DNA of 64,000 nt. Source: Leishmania infantum JPCM5. Its lineage: Eukaryota; Euglenozoa; Kinetoplastea; Trypanosomatida; Trypanosomatidae. This document shows positions 21,696 through 33,136 of the stretch, piece by piece; position 1 is the stretch's first letter; every line of letters starts with the position of its first letter. Location of the stretch: contig NC_009419.2 in assembly GCF_000002875.2 (NCBI RefSeq), forward strand, positions 602,954 through 666,953, written 5' to 3'. The translations under genes were made by a program, and so were the position numbers. Below the pieces are notes generated by a model. The model saw only the letters and a program-made list of their open reading frames with translations, had not been told where the DNA came from and searched no databases.

Positions 21696-21727
21696 AGAGG
21701 GGGGGGGGGAAGGGAAGAGGGGGGGGG
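21696..21727 (+). other. G-run cluster with quadruplex potential
   Basis: Two runs of nine or more G separated by a short purine spacer with an additional GGG, inside the convergent strand-switch region. A four-tract G-quadruplex could form on the + strand. No regulatory role can be shown from sequence. Confidence 0.5.
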
Positions 21728-24569
21728 TGCGCGCATGTGTGTGTGTGTGCGTGGGGAGATCTGCGCTTGCCCAGACGCGAGAGATCCCCGCCTAGGACAA
21801 GACACGAGTTCACGAAACAGGCTCCACTCCTCCTCATCTTACCTCTCTTCTGCTGCTTCCCTTTAACCTTTTAACGAAGAGAGAGGCTATCGTCGTCAAG
21901 AGGCGCAAACAAGCGAAAACAAAGAAGAGAATCGCACTTTCATAGACACTTAACACACCGACGCACGCTCATAGCAAGTGCGTGGGTGGATCCGGAAGTG
22001 CTCGAAGGGGGGGGGTGAACGACGTCGGCGAGGACGCAGGGGAAAAGTCGAGGCTTGGTCGGAGGCTGAGGCTCGCACCGATTCGCTCACATTGTGAGGG
22101 TAGAAAAAGTGCCTTCATCGATCAATGCTTGACAGTTACTCAAAAGCAGCAACATGAAAAAGAGAAACAAGAGAGGGGGAAAAGAGAAGGCCCCAGTGGA
22201 GCCTAAATCAGGTACGCGCGCGCATGCGAATACGGATTCATAAAAAGCGAGCGTCTCTGTGTGTGTGTTCCTTTTCGCGCCACCTCCTCAACCTCCCTTC
22301 CTCCCCTACTACCCTTCCTGCTTCTATGCGCTGCTGCCCACAGCAAAGGGGGAAGGGGGATCGAAACAGAAAAAATGGAGAATATTTCTTCTGCAGCTGC
22401 ATGAGTAAGAGTCGTCGAGAGAGTCAGTGCAGGTAGCGAGGGAGAGCGAGGAAGAAAGGAGGGGGTAAAGCATACCAATAGGGTGCACCGATGCTGTACA
22501 GATGCAAGAGCGAAAAAAGTAACAACCCAAAGACGCAAATAGTTGCACATTCGCCGACACATCTTCAGCCGCAAGAGCCAGCAGCAACAGACAACAGCAA
22601 TAATAGCAACAAAAAGCCTATGGAAGAACGGTGAACAAAAAGATGAAGAGCCTTTCGGAGTTTTGCGTCGTCTACAGTCGTGGTGGTGGGCATCGAGAAG
22701 GAAACGCATAGGAGGCGACGAGAAGATGCTCCCTGCCACTGCGAGTGTGTGCTGAAGAAAAGCTGAAGATAGAGAGACGAAGGCAAGCGGGTATACATCC
22801 AGCAGACGACACGATACTATTACCAAACAGCAACAAGGACAGCTTTGCAAGAGGGCCACAAACACACAAACAGTCGAAGAAAAGAGGAGCACGGCAAAAT
22901 CAGAGGAACACCCCCTCTCAAAAAAGGACCGTTTCGAAGTTTCTGTAATATGGGCTCATGCCCCCTAACCCGCCACCTTTTTTTTTGCTTCTATGCCGTT
23001 CGCCTTGTGCATTTATGTTCCCGCTACGGGCCGTCTCTCTCTTCCATCGTTACCGCCTGAACAGACACTCTCCCCACCGCGAATGTCGGTACAGGGGGTG
23101 TACACTAGAGCATCACACGTCTGCTTCTCTGACGTCCTCGCGGCACTTCTCTAGCGGAGATGGGGGTAGGGTTCCTCGTTTCTGCTTTCTCTTTTATCTC
23201 CAGTTCTTGACTTTCATCCCCACGACTTGCTTGCCTCTTATATTTGTTTCTGTTATTTTTTTTTTCCGCTTGCTGAGGCCGAATAGTGAAAGGGGGGGGA
23301 GGGATACTCGGAGCCGTGCGTGTTTAACACGTATATATGTGTGCATTCCTGCGTGCGAGCTTCTTTGTCTTCGTTTCTCTGTGTGAGAAGCGCATGCTAC
23401 TTGGAGTGTAAAGATTGATCTCACCGAGAGTGAAATAAAAATAAGGCAAGCACCAACCACGACGAACAAAATGCAAGACAGAAAGGAGCGGCAGCTATCG
23501 GCAGTTTAGGAACTTTGCTGCATCTTCACTTGCTTACTTTCTTGCTGCTGCGCTAAAGATGAGCTCCGTTCCGCTTTCCCCATCCGCCACCCGCCTCTCC
23601 ACCTCCCTTTTATTATATATATATATATATTTTTTCAAGCCGTGCATGAGGAGGGGGTAAACGAAAAAGGGCGGCGGGAGGGAGAGTGAGATGAAGTGGG
23701 GTGGGGTGGGGAGATGTCAGAGGAGAGGAGAGAGCAACACAGAGACCGACAAAGTTCCCGTTTTTCGTCATACCTGCTATCCGCCTCTTCCTTCTCGTCG
23801 GACACCTCCCCCACTGCTGCCAATGCATATGATGCAGATACAGACGGTGCACACAGGCGCGCACCGCCTGCTCATGTGTGCCGCTTCAAGCGTCCCCCCT
23901 TCTCTCTGTGTGCTCTCCACACGAAGCTCTCACCGGTTTTGTATGAGCGTTTGTCTTGCGCGACGAAGACATGTTTAGCATGGGAAGAGGCAGCGAAGGG
24001 GAGGGCGGCTTCGTAAGGTAAAACCAAAACATCAGTAAAAAAGAAGGGGGAAACAGAAGACAACCAAAATAAAGCGAAAACATAAAAAAAACAAGAAGAG
24101 AATCAACGGTTGATAACCCCTCAAAGTAGCCATAACACCAACAACTATAGAGAGGAGAGAGGAGCGGGCGGCTGATCTACGGAGCGCGAGAGTGAACGAG
24201 AGCAACAAAACAACAGTGGTCGTGGCAGCGATCTCACACCCTCCGTTCTCTCCTGTCCATCCCTCATCTTTTTTTTTTTGACCCGCTGACCTCGTTTTTG
24301 GGTTGTTTTCCAGGCGCTGACTCACTTCCGCCAGCATGCGACACACACACAAACACACAAGGAACGGGGAAGGAGATGCAGGCCTTTGGCGATGCTGATC
24401 ACATCAGCCACTGCGCATGACATGCCTCTCCCCCTCCCCCTGATACGTTGTGTGTGTGCATGCGCCCCTGACTCCGTATTCCCACAGAGCGCGTTTACAC
24501 CCCCGTGGACACGACTCCTCGACCAAATCCAGAGATGAACTGACATAGAAAGATTGAGGTAAAAGAGGG

Positions 24570-24590
24570 ATATATATATATATATATATA
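24570..24590. repeat. (TA)n microsatellite
   Basis: About ten TA dinucleotides located 0.3 kb beyond the stop codon of arginase, in its probable 3' UTR. Confidence 0.85.
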
Positions 24591-24900
24591 GATATGGGTG
24601 CGCGAAGATGTGCGCGCGAGCGATCGTTCAACGCCTTGGAAGGAACACATGCGCATGTGCGTGTGTGTTTTCTTCCTTTTTTCTGTGCATCCGTGTGTGT
24701 GTGTGTGCTTGCGGGGACGAGGGATTTGAAAACACGTAGAAGGAAGAACAAGAAAAAAGACCAAAAAAAAGGTTAACGAAAAAGAATCGTTGAAAAGCAC
24801 AAAAACGAAAAGGAACGCACAGCTAAAATGAGCGCTTTTCGTCACACACACACACACACAGGCCGGCAGACACGCTTGAAGGCAGCGCGCACACACACAT

Positions 24901-25890
24901 CTACAGTTTGGCGCTCTTACGTGGGGTGTAAAGAAGTGTCTCTCCCATCATGCAGCGTGCGATTGCGCAGCCGACGGAGATGGTGTCCTTCACGTGCGAT
25001 TCTGTAGCGGCGAGGAGCGGGTTGCATTCAACCACGTCCAGAGCGACAAGACGACCGCACTCGGCGATACGCTCGCACAAGAACAACGCCTCTCGGAAAG
25101 AGAGGCCGCCACGCACGGGAGTGCCCGTCGCCGGCACGTAGAGGGGGTCGATCGTGTCGATGTCGTATGACACCATCACCGGCTCGGTGCCCTTCGGCGA
25201 GATGGCTTCGATCGCCATGGACACCACCTTGTCTATACCGTAGCGGTCCACGTGATGCATGCTGAAGGCGGCGATGTTCAGGTCGTGCAGGATCTTCTTC
25301 TCCTCCTCGTCCACAGCACGTAGACCAATGTAGGCAATCTTGCTCGGCTTCAGCACCTGCGGTACCCACGAAAAGCACTCGGGAATGTTCTTGCGATCAA
25401 GCCCCAGCAGGATCGATAAGGGGCAGCCGTGCAAGTTACCGGAGACCGTACCAGACATAGTGTTGATGTCCGCGTGGGCGTCCACCCAAATCACGCCGGC
25501 ATCCGGGTAAACGGTCAACACGCCGGCCACCGTGCCGAGGGCGATGGAGTGATCGCCGCCGATAGTGAGAGGAAAGCGGCCCTGCTCGGCCACCCTGCGC
25601 ACACACTTGTAGATCTTCTCCGTGCACTCCGCCGTCAGCCTCGGGCGCTTGACGCGACCGATCCTGTCGCCATTATCGCTCGCCTTGCGAGCCTCAACAG
25701 CCTTGCCGTCGAACACCCTCTCGAGCCTTGTATTCCATCCAAGCTTCTCCATGTCCTGCTGCAGTCCCTGCTTGAGAAGGTAGTCAGGACCTAGCTCTAC
25801 CCCACTGTGCGGTTGGCCGCCGGAGAAGGGGGCGAGCACAATGCTCATCTTCTTCTCCTTGTAGAACTTGTACTGCTGCACGTGCTCCAT
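24901..25890 (-). CDS. ARG: Arginase (glycosomal)
   Basis: Hydrolyses L-arginine to ornithine and urea with a binuclear manganese centre, feeding polyamine and trypanothione synthesis. 329 residues, the known length of Leishmania arginase. The start ATG at 25890 gives the family N-terminus '[10 protein letters not shown]'; 28 further in-frame codons upstream look like 5' UTR. Metal ligands are all present: His114 in 'GGDHS', Asp137, His139 and Asp141 in 'DAHAD', and Asp243 and Asp245 in 'SYDIDTIDP'. The C-terminus is Ala-Lys-Leu, a permitted variant of the SKL-type peroxisomal targeting signal (PTS1), so glycosomal import is expected. It is the last gene of the - strand cluster, next to the convergent region, and is flanked on both sides by copies of a 450-bp direct repeat. 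Confidence 0.98.
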   Translation of the reverse strand: MEHVQQYKFYKEKKMSIVLAPFSGGQPHSGVELGPDYLLKQGLQQDMEKLGWNTRLERVFDGKAVEARKASDNGDRIGRVKRPRLTAECTEKIYKCVRRVAEQGRFPLTIGGDHSIALGTVAGVLTVYPDAGVIWVDAHADINTMSGTVSGNLHGCPLSILLGLDRKNIPECFSWVPQVLKPSKIAYIGLRAVDEEEKKILHDLNIAAFSMHHVDRYGIDKVVSMAIEAISPKGTEPVMVSYDIDTIDPLYVPATGTPVRGGLSFREALFLCERIAECGRLVALDVVECNPLLAATESHVKDTISVGCAIARCMMGETLLYTPRKSAKL

Positions 25891-27319
25891 GATGAACGGG
25901 AGCGGGTGGTGGTTGCTGCGGATATTGGTTGGGTGGGTGCCCGTGAGACTGGATGAAAAACGCCAGGCTTGCACCCCCTCTTCTTTATTTTTGTATACAG
26001 CGGTTGCGTTTTACTGCTTCGTTTGAAAGGAAATATCGGTGGAATACAATGAATAACGTGAGGGAGCGAACCGAAAGAAGGGAGGGGAGAGGGAACTAAC
26101 GTGTTTTTCTTGTCGTTTTTTTTTATATTTCCCTTTTCACCTTGCCGTGTTGTTGCTTTAAGAGACAAATGTGATTCTATGCGAGGAGGAGAGGGCAGGA
26201 TGACAACGTGGGGAGGCGCACACGCACACACACACACATATATATATATATATGGAAAGCCATCGCATACAAGTGGAGCAGACGAGACGGGAGAGACGTT
26301 TTTGTTCAACATGTCGATCTTGCCATGGTGCACGAGCTCGACACCACGCTACCCGGTCCCGGCGCCGGGCCCCCATCGCGTGGTGCGAGGCAGCCGTGGG
26401 CACACACGCGTTGCAGCAACTGCGCCGAGCCGGCCACCTGAGCAGAGCCCCCCCCTCCCCCGCCTCCAACTCCACCAAATCACCCGCCCCGCAGGCCGCC
26501 TCACCGCCGCTCCCACCATGGCAGTCGCCACGTGGTGCATCCCCCTCGGGGTGGCGCACAGGTTACCCGCACCAGTGGGCAGCGAGGGGCCAGCTGCGAT
26601 ACGCTTGGGTCGCACCGATGCAACGCCATCCACAACCTGACCCTGTCACCACCAGACGCGGCTCAGCATTTGGCAGGGGATAGGGAGGGAGAGAGGGAAG
26701 GGGAGGGGGCTGCTTGGCTTCCCCGCGGAGAGTGGGGTTGCTGGACTCTGACGCGTACCACGCGCTGGGAGGCGTTCCTCCCCTCCCCCATGCCATCAAG
26801 GGGAGCTGAGCGAAGAAGGGGGGTGAGCTTGACTACGAGTGAAACATGCGGTGCCTAGCGTGCGACCGCAGGCTTCATCGACTCGGAGGGTGTTTTCTCT
26901 CACTGCCTAGACAACATTAAAGGCGCGCGCAAAAAAGAAAATAATCGAAAACGATCTTTAACTTGCGCACTGCTGTTGTGGAGGAGGGAGATAAACAGGC
27001 GCGCTGAAGGCCAATGTATCACCTCGAATCATCTCGCTGTGTAATGAACGAGTCAGCGCGCATGCTCGCGCACGCGCATTTTGCGGCACAGCGGCGCAGC
27101 TTCGCGAAGGGAACAGGGTGAAGCGAGGCGATATACCTCCCGATTCACACAAAGGATGCATCACAGACATCCACGCACAGCGGATGAGTAGAGCTGAGGA
27201 AGAGTAAAAGAAACGAAAGTAGGATACTCCAACGCCGGCCCACCCTTCTGCGCGCAGCAACACGCTTGTGCACACACATAGAGGGATGAGGGGATCAGCA
27301 GAGATACGGTCCAAGGCGA
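25891..27319 (-). other. Intergenic region upstream of arginase, containing a repeat copy
   Basis: On the - strand a C/T-rich tract (about 26060-26097) is followed by AG dinucleotides near 26014-26019, a plausible trans-splice site for arginase about 125 nt before its ATG. It also contains a (TA)n tract (about 26238-26252), repeat copy C (26340-26803) and otherwise unremarkable DNA from 26804 to 27319. Confidence 0.6.
26340..26803 (-). repeat. Dispersed ~450-bp GC-rich repeat, copy C
   Basis: Same orientation as copy B and nearly identical to it (one substitution in the palindrome, one extra C in a C-run, a few changes at the right end). The hairpin arms are CACCACGC (26342-26349) and GCGTGGTG (26378-26385) around the palindrome CCCGGCGCCGGG. 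A short AGCTC-like sequence lies just outside both ends and could be a target duplication, but it is too short to be certain. Confidence 0.9.
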
Positions 27320-28637
27320 GACCGTTAGCACCAGGTACACCACAAGGTCATTCACACACGTGCTTGCCGCCTCGGTGGCGTCATCTCCGGCTACCCCTGT
27401 AGCGAACGCCGGAGGACAGGATGGAATGTAATCCAAGTCCATCGAGGATGGGTGATGGTGGTAAAAGGGGTCTACACTATCACGGCCTGCGCCTTATCAT
27501 ATACGGTTGTGCCGTGCATGCCCAACCTCTTCCACGCGCTCATCATAAAAACACCGAGCAAAAAGTAGGTTCGAATGTGCGTCCTGCCCGGCTGCGCGGC
27601 GAGCCACCGCCGCGCCCGCAGTGCCACGGCAGCCTGGTGTCAAGCTGCCCGTATCGCAGTAACTCTGACGCAGCTTTGGTGATCACAACGTGGCAGCCAA
27701 CGGGGAAGCGAGCGTCCTCGCCCGCCTGCGTCGGCAGAAAGCGCTCTCGCACCTTGAGGGGGGTGAGGTAGTTCGTGATTGGCTGCTTCGTCGCCGGGTC
27801 ACCGCAGCCGCCAACGCTTCAGTCTGACTAATACATGCTTTGCCACAGAAACGCGTTGCGTGCCTGGAAGGCGGAGCCCCAACCCTTGCCGTCCGCCGTC
27901 GTTGCACAGCGCGGAGGTTTGCCGAATGCGAGCGGCACTGCGGCGCTGCCCTGTCCAACGCCACCACCGACGCCGCCGCCCCATCGCCTCCAGCTGCCTC
28001 TAGCTTTCTATGCAGCTCTGCCAGGTGCTGCATGACAAACAGGAAGCCGTGCGCGTCGCACAAGGAGTGCGAAATGTGCACCACGGGAGGGCCCTTCACA
28101 ATGTGCTTGAGGGATCGGTTGTATGGGGCAGAGAAGGCATTTGCCCGCTGCCGGCAAGTCGAGCGGCGACAGCACGCATCGCACGTGCAGGGCCTTATCA
28201 CAGGTGACCTCCACGAAGAGAGCGCCGCTGTCGAGGCGGCCGACCATGCGCTCGCCGTTGGGCAGCAACACAAGCCGATCGGAGAGCTGAGGGTAGAAGG
28301 CGAGCAGGTGCGGCATGGCCTGCTGAAGCACATCTGCGCTGGCGACGTCCGAGGAAGAGGCCGACGGGGTCTGCTGCCTTTCAGTGCAGCTTGAGTACTC
28401 ATAGACGTGCACGATGGCGATGGGGATCATGGGGGCTATGGGGCCTTTCATGGGCCCGAGGTGAAACGGCTGTATGGGGAAGGGGTCTGCTGCGACGCGA
28501 GTGGCCGCTGCCACTGCAGCATCTGCATCTGTGCGACAGTGCACCGTGGTGGTCCGCAGCGTGTGAAGGCCGCATGCTCTGATAGTGTCCCTCGTTGAAA
28601 AAGAGCACTGCGCCAATGGGCACGAGCGCGCGCACAA
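27320..28637 (-). pseudogene. Broken BAHD (HxxxD-type) acyltransferase
   Basis: Intact members transfer acyl groups from CoA thioesters and are about 430-500 residues long. Read leftwards from 28637, one frame carries BAHD-like N-terminal sequence ('FHLGPMKGPIAPMIPIAIV', then 'FYPQLSDRL' and 'GALFVEV'). Near 28125-28165 the similarity jumps to another frame that contains the catalytic motif 'HSLCD' followed by Ala-His-Gly. Near 27950-27990 it returns to the first frame ('FGKPP', 'GWGSAFQARN'), which then hits two closely spaced stops near 27820-27832, continues through 'NYLTPLKVRERFLP', and decays in scattered fragments to about 27320. At least two frameshifts and two nonsense changes make a functional single protein very unlikely. 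The boundaries are approximate and the family call rests on motif pattern. Confidence 0.6.
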
Positions 28638-30005
28638 GTGTGTCTATACCCGGGAAGTCTGGAATGCAAGAGGACGTGTGGTCAGAGAGAGAGGGGCAGT
28701 GAAGAGGGGTGAGGTGGGAAGGCTATCAACAACCGCGGCACAAGGTGCTCCCATTTTGCATGCCATAATGATGTGCACACAAAAGAAGCACGCCTGTGCG
28801 AGGATGGTCTCCCCATCCGCATGAATAAGTATGTGTGTATGTGTGCGGACACACGTGTGCGCGTGAACAATCAATGCACGGATGAAAAGTGGATGGCTGC
28901 GGCAGACAGTGCGGGGGAGGGGGGAGGAGGCAGAAACGAAAGGGAAAGAGCCGAAACTGATGAGCGGCCACGGAGAGCACATCGGCACTTACGTCGACAC
29001 CGACCGCTTGCCGCTCATCTCCCCCTTCTTCCAAAGGTCTTCACACGCGCACGCTCGCCACCAAGGCGAGAGAGAAAGGAGGGGGAGGGGATAGGGGGGA
29101 GACATGAGCACTGCGACATACACTGTTCGGCTGCGTACATGGGCACACCTCCGTGCTATTCACGCATGCCCACCGTGCGCGTTGTTTCGCTCTCCGCGTA
29201 GGTGGTGCATCGAAGCAGATGCGCTTGTTGTCGTCTTGGCTGCTGATATCGTCAGAACCCTTGCATGCAGAAGGCTGACATATGGGTGGGTGGGGATGTG
29301 ATATGATGGGAGGTGGAGGGCGAGAGGCACGAAGCCTGGAGAGAGGCGAGAAAACAAACAAAAAGAAAGGAGGCAAAGACGACAGCGCTTTATTATTATT
29401 TTTGTTTTCGAGCGACGTATGAGAAAGGACACAGGATGGCAAAGTGAGCGTGGCGCAGGCGTGCATGTGAAGGACGTGGTGATGGCGAGATGGTAAACGG
29501 TCGTGTATCGACATACCCCACAAATACACGCACCCATGGATGAGGGGCAGCCGCAGCACTCGGAGAGCTATGTGGTGAAAGATTGCGATCCGCAACCCCA
29601 ACAAAGAGAGAAAGAAAATGGACAAGCAACGGCAAACAAACAACGCAAGAAGCGAGTCTAGGATCGGCGATGAAGGCTGATCAGCAAGCAACGAACAACA
29701 AGAGATTAGTGGTGGCTAGGGCCACCCAAGTTCTTCTTCCACTTTCTTCTACCCGACGAATTCCGCGAGATCGTCGTGCCTCGACCGAGGGTTGCAATGC
29801 GCAGCCGCAGCCGCATCAGAAAGGAAAAGCACTGGGGAGTGGGAGGGAGGGAGATGCAGAGGTGACGATGTCATATATGCGTGGACGCGCGCCAGGTTAG
29901 TGGATGGACCTTCTCTCACCTAAAGTTCAAAACACCGCCGGCGTGTTCGACGAAGGTGACAGGGATGGGGCAGAGACACGCGTGCCATCCACACCTTCCC
30001 TTACC
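28638..30005 (-). other. Intergenic region
   Basis: About 1.4 kb with no supported gene. It is mostly GC-moderate sequence with short ORFs in all frames. It should contain the 3' UTR of the gene at 30006-31160 and whatever flanked the broken acyltransferase. Confidence 0.6.
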
Positions 30006-31160
30006 TCACTGCCCATCCACTTTCTTGGCCGCGTGCCACCCCACGGATGCGTTCTGCAAGACGTGCCACGGAAGAAGAAAGAGTTCGATCGTCGCCAACT
30101 CGAGCAGCGGCTCCGTTAAAGCCGATGAGGCCGTTCTGTCGCGCGCCAATGCGCTCGCTTCTTCAGCGGCGCCGCTGCCGGTACTCGTGCCCTTGCGAAG
30201 CACCGCTGTGCACTGTGGTGGCACCGCGAAAACATCTGGCCTCAACTTCGTAGGGTAGTAGTTGTAGAAATCCACCGTGAGCAGATCGTATGCGGCTTTC
30301 CACAACTGCAAGTGGCTCTCCTGCCCGGTGGAAAGGACGAGTTCATCGAACATGGGGTGGCCAAAAAAGCGCCAATTCGGCGGCTCATAGGAGGCCTCGG
30401 TGATCTTACTCAGCTCGAGGTCTGAACGCGCGCTTAGCTCCAGCCGCCACGGAATTGCCTTTGGTACCGCCGCGCCCGCGTCCGTCGCGTTCAGTACGTA
30501 GAAGCTCTGCTCCACCAGCGGTGTGTGATCGTACCGTTCCGTGCCACTAAAGCGGGTCACCGGCACGCCGCGAACCACTGACTCGCGCGAGGACGCGGTG
30601 TAGCGCCGCGGCACGCAGAAGGGTGCGACCTTGTGTGTCAGGTAGAAGACATGGCAGCGCTGACGAGGGCCCTCGTCATCGCCGTCCTTGCCATTTCTTG
30701 CCTGCGCAGCGGCAGCGCCACTCGGTGTGTCGAAGAAGAAAAAGCCGCGCAGGTGGCGGTTGTCTAAGAGGAAGGAGGTGCGCTGCCCACGGTATACCTG
30801 ATCCACACGAGCAGCATCGGCGACCCTGTCCACGTACAGCTGCCCAATCTGCGTCATGGGCGGGAGATTTTCCAGGGGCATCGTGGTAGCGATCGCAACC
30901 GTGTAGCTCTCTGCGAACTCGACACCGCAAAACGGGTGGAGTGGGTGGTCTTGACGTCTATAGCCATCGCACTCGCTTCGTGAGCTGCTACTACCTCTGC
31001 TGTCCATGTCTTCCGCCGCGTGCTTGGGAGGCTCTGCGACGAGGCTCAGCCCGCACGCAGCGAAAAGGACGGCGCAGAGCACCAACACAACACTACATCG
31101 GCGTGCAGCAACGCAGCAGTTAGCTGTATACATGACTGTGTAGTTTGCACGCGCTCGCAT
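30006..31160 (-). CDS. Conserved-looking secretory-pathway protein of unknown function
   Basis: 384 residues from the first ATG (31160); a second ATG at 31133 would give 375 residues beginning 'MYTANCC'. The longer open frame upstream begins with a non-ATG codon and has 5' UTR-like composition. A hydrophobic segment with small residues (about residues 23-42, 'VVLVLCAVLFAACG') looks like a signal peptide or N-terminal anchor. The remainder is a soluble-looking domain with spaced cysteines (for example in 'HPFCGVEF', 'RCHVF' and 'PFCVPRR') and an 'FYNYYP' element near the C-terminus. The Cys pattern and leader suggest the ER lumen or the cell surface. I do not recognise the family. Confidence 0.8.
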   Translation of the reverse strand: MRARANYTVMYTANCCVAARRCSVVLVLCAVLFAACGLSLVAEPPKHAAEDMDSRGSSSSRSECDGYRRQDHPLHPFCGVEFAESYTVAIATTMPLENLPPMTQIGQLYVDRVADAARVDQVYRGQRTSFLLDNRHLRGFFFFDTPSGAAAAQARNGKDGDDEGPRQRCHVFYLTHKVAPFCVPRRYTASSRESVVRGVPVTRFSGTERYDHTPLVEQSFYVLNATDAGAAVPKAIPWRLELSARSDLELSKITEASYEPPNWRFFGHPMFDELVLSTGQESHLQLWKAAYDLLTVDFYNYYPTKLRPDVFAVPPQCTAVLRKGTSTGSGAAEEASALARDRTASSALTEPLLELATIELFLLPWHVLQNASVGWHAAKKVDGQ

Positions 31161-33100
31161 CTGACGCACTTTTACCTGTTGGGCTGCGTGAGTGTTTGGC
31201 TGCTTCTGTTGCTGCTGTCTGAACTGTACCGTTGCTTTCGCGCCTTCAATCTTGTTTTCTTTTTCTTTCTGAGATGAGGTCCTCCTAATGCAGCAGAGCG
31301 TGCCAGCGCGAAGACGCTCATGTCTGTGAGAGAGGAGAGAGGGGCGCTGGACGCACCATCGGCGCAGGGGCAAAAAGAGAAGGGAGAGGAATGTGACGGA
31401 CGGCAATGACGTTCACGCACCTCGGAAAGGAACAGTGAACAGCCCATCAACTGGTTTCGCCTCCCACGGTGGAGACACTGTGCGACGTGCATACCCCACT
31501 CAACCCGCGGGTGTGCCACATGAGCGGTCGCCCTTTGCTGCGATACTCGCAGCGCGGCCACGGCATCACCCCTGTGTTTCGGCGTCGCCGTCGGTTTCTC
31601 TTGTCCCGTGTGTGTGTAATGCAATCAATAACAAAACACGTGCTCACACACAAAATGAAGCGACGGACGCAGAAAAAAAAAGCAAACAAGAGCAACAACC
31701 AAGAAGGAAAACAACAACACAGATCCCACCTAAACATGCGATGGAGGGGAGGGAGGGAGGGGCGAGGGGGAGTGAGAGAACAGGTGAGTGGACAAACAAA
31801 AGAATGGGAGAGGAAGCAAAGAAAAGGTGCGTGTAGTGCCATACATATAGATACACACACGCAAAGACAGACAGACACATACATACACGTTCGCACATCT
31901 GCACGCCCCCCTGCCCGCCCGTTCCTCTGCTCCCCGTTCCATCGGCTTCGGTGAAGGTTTAGCTTGTTATAGTTTTCTTTCTTTTCCTTTTTTTGTCTTT
32001 GACGCGCTCACGCATGTTGCGATGCACGCGTTCGCGCTTGTTTTGTATGTCCTTCGTGTCTGTCTATTGAAAACTACACTTTCCTTTATATCAATATATG
32101 TCGTCTTACGGCTGGCTTGATGGAGTTCCTCCAACACATACATACAAACACACACACACACACATAGGACAGACACAGACAGGCACAGCTTCACTGGCGC
32201 GCGCGCGCCCTCCTCTCCGACTTCCACGCAGAATGACGACAACGCGGCGCGTAGCGATATACTTCACCCTGTAAAGGAGCGGAAGCGGCTGTACTCCGAC
32301 GGGAAACATGAAGAAGGAGGCATGAACACCGCCAAGAACAACGTAGAGCTTCATCCAAACATACTGCACATTCTGCGCGTGGTCGACTGGGTTGGGGGTG
32401 GGTGAGTGGGGGATGTGCGGGGGGGGTGCGGATATGTGTGTGTGTGCGGGCCTTTTCTGCTTCATCTGTGCGCGCACAGTTAGCGGGTGGGGTGGGGTTG
32501 GGTGAACGGGGATTTATCCTCTCGTACTTCTGTACCTTTAGGGGGTGGGGGTAAGAAGAACACGAAGGCTGAGCGCAGGAAGGGGAAAAACAAACCAAAA
32601 AAGGCAAAATAACGAAAAGAAGGACAAAGGAAAACGAAGAGAGGGGGGGGGGGGAGGTGTAAGGCTGGCACAGTGCATGCACCTACGCACACGCACACGC
32701 ACACGCACTGTCCACGCAAACCCAGCACACCCGCACACCCACACACACAAACACATGTGCAGCTTTAGACACTCATGTAGATGCGGAAGCACACGCAGTA
32801 GCCGTAGCGTGAGCGCGCACTCAAGAGCGAGAGAGAGGGAGCTGGTGCACAGCTTGAGCACCCTTCACGCGTCGGTACAACAAAGCGGGAAGAGAGGGTG
32901 AGTTAGGGGACGGAAGGGGGAGGGGGAAGGTTCATTGCCTCTTAGCGCATGCTGACGGACACTGATGCGTGCGAAAGTGCGAACGTAAGGCAACACACAA
33001 GAGGGCTGGGGCGGTGAATTTTGAGATAAAGCGAGGAAACAGAAAATACGACGTTGGTGCCGTGTTATATATGAAGAGAAAGAATCAACTAAGTTACGAG

Positions 33101-33136
<36 letters not shown>

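Larger units (their letters stand above)
18731..24900. other. Convergent strand-switch region (inferred transcription termination zone)
   Basis: All genes to the left are on the + strand and all to the right on the - strand, so two polycistronic units converge here. In these 6.2 kb I see no credible protein gene and no tRNA (no consistent A/B boxes or cloverleaf). The DNA is pyrimidine-rich at the left and contains a distinct GC-rich block (about 19600-19955), a copy of the 450-bp repeat (19960-20413), G-runs (21696-21727) and A-rich and (TA)n tracts (about 23600-24600). It must hold the 3' UTRs of choline kinase and arginase. Convergent regions in Leishmania are known sites of termination and base J; neither can be read from the sequence. 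Confidence 0.75.

Noticed and set aside
27565..27590. GGTTCGAAT resembling a tRNA B box
   Set aside because: The T-stem cannot pair on its 3' side and no A box or acceptor stem lies upstream; it is inside the acyltransferase remnant.
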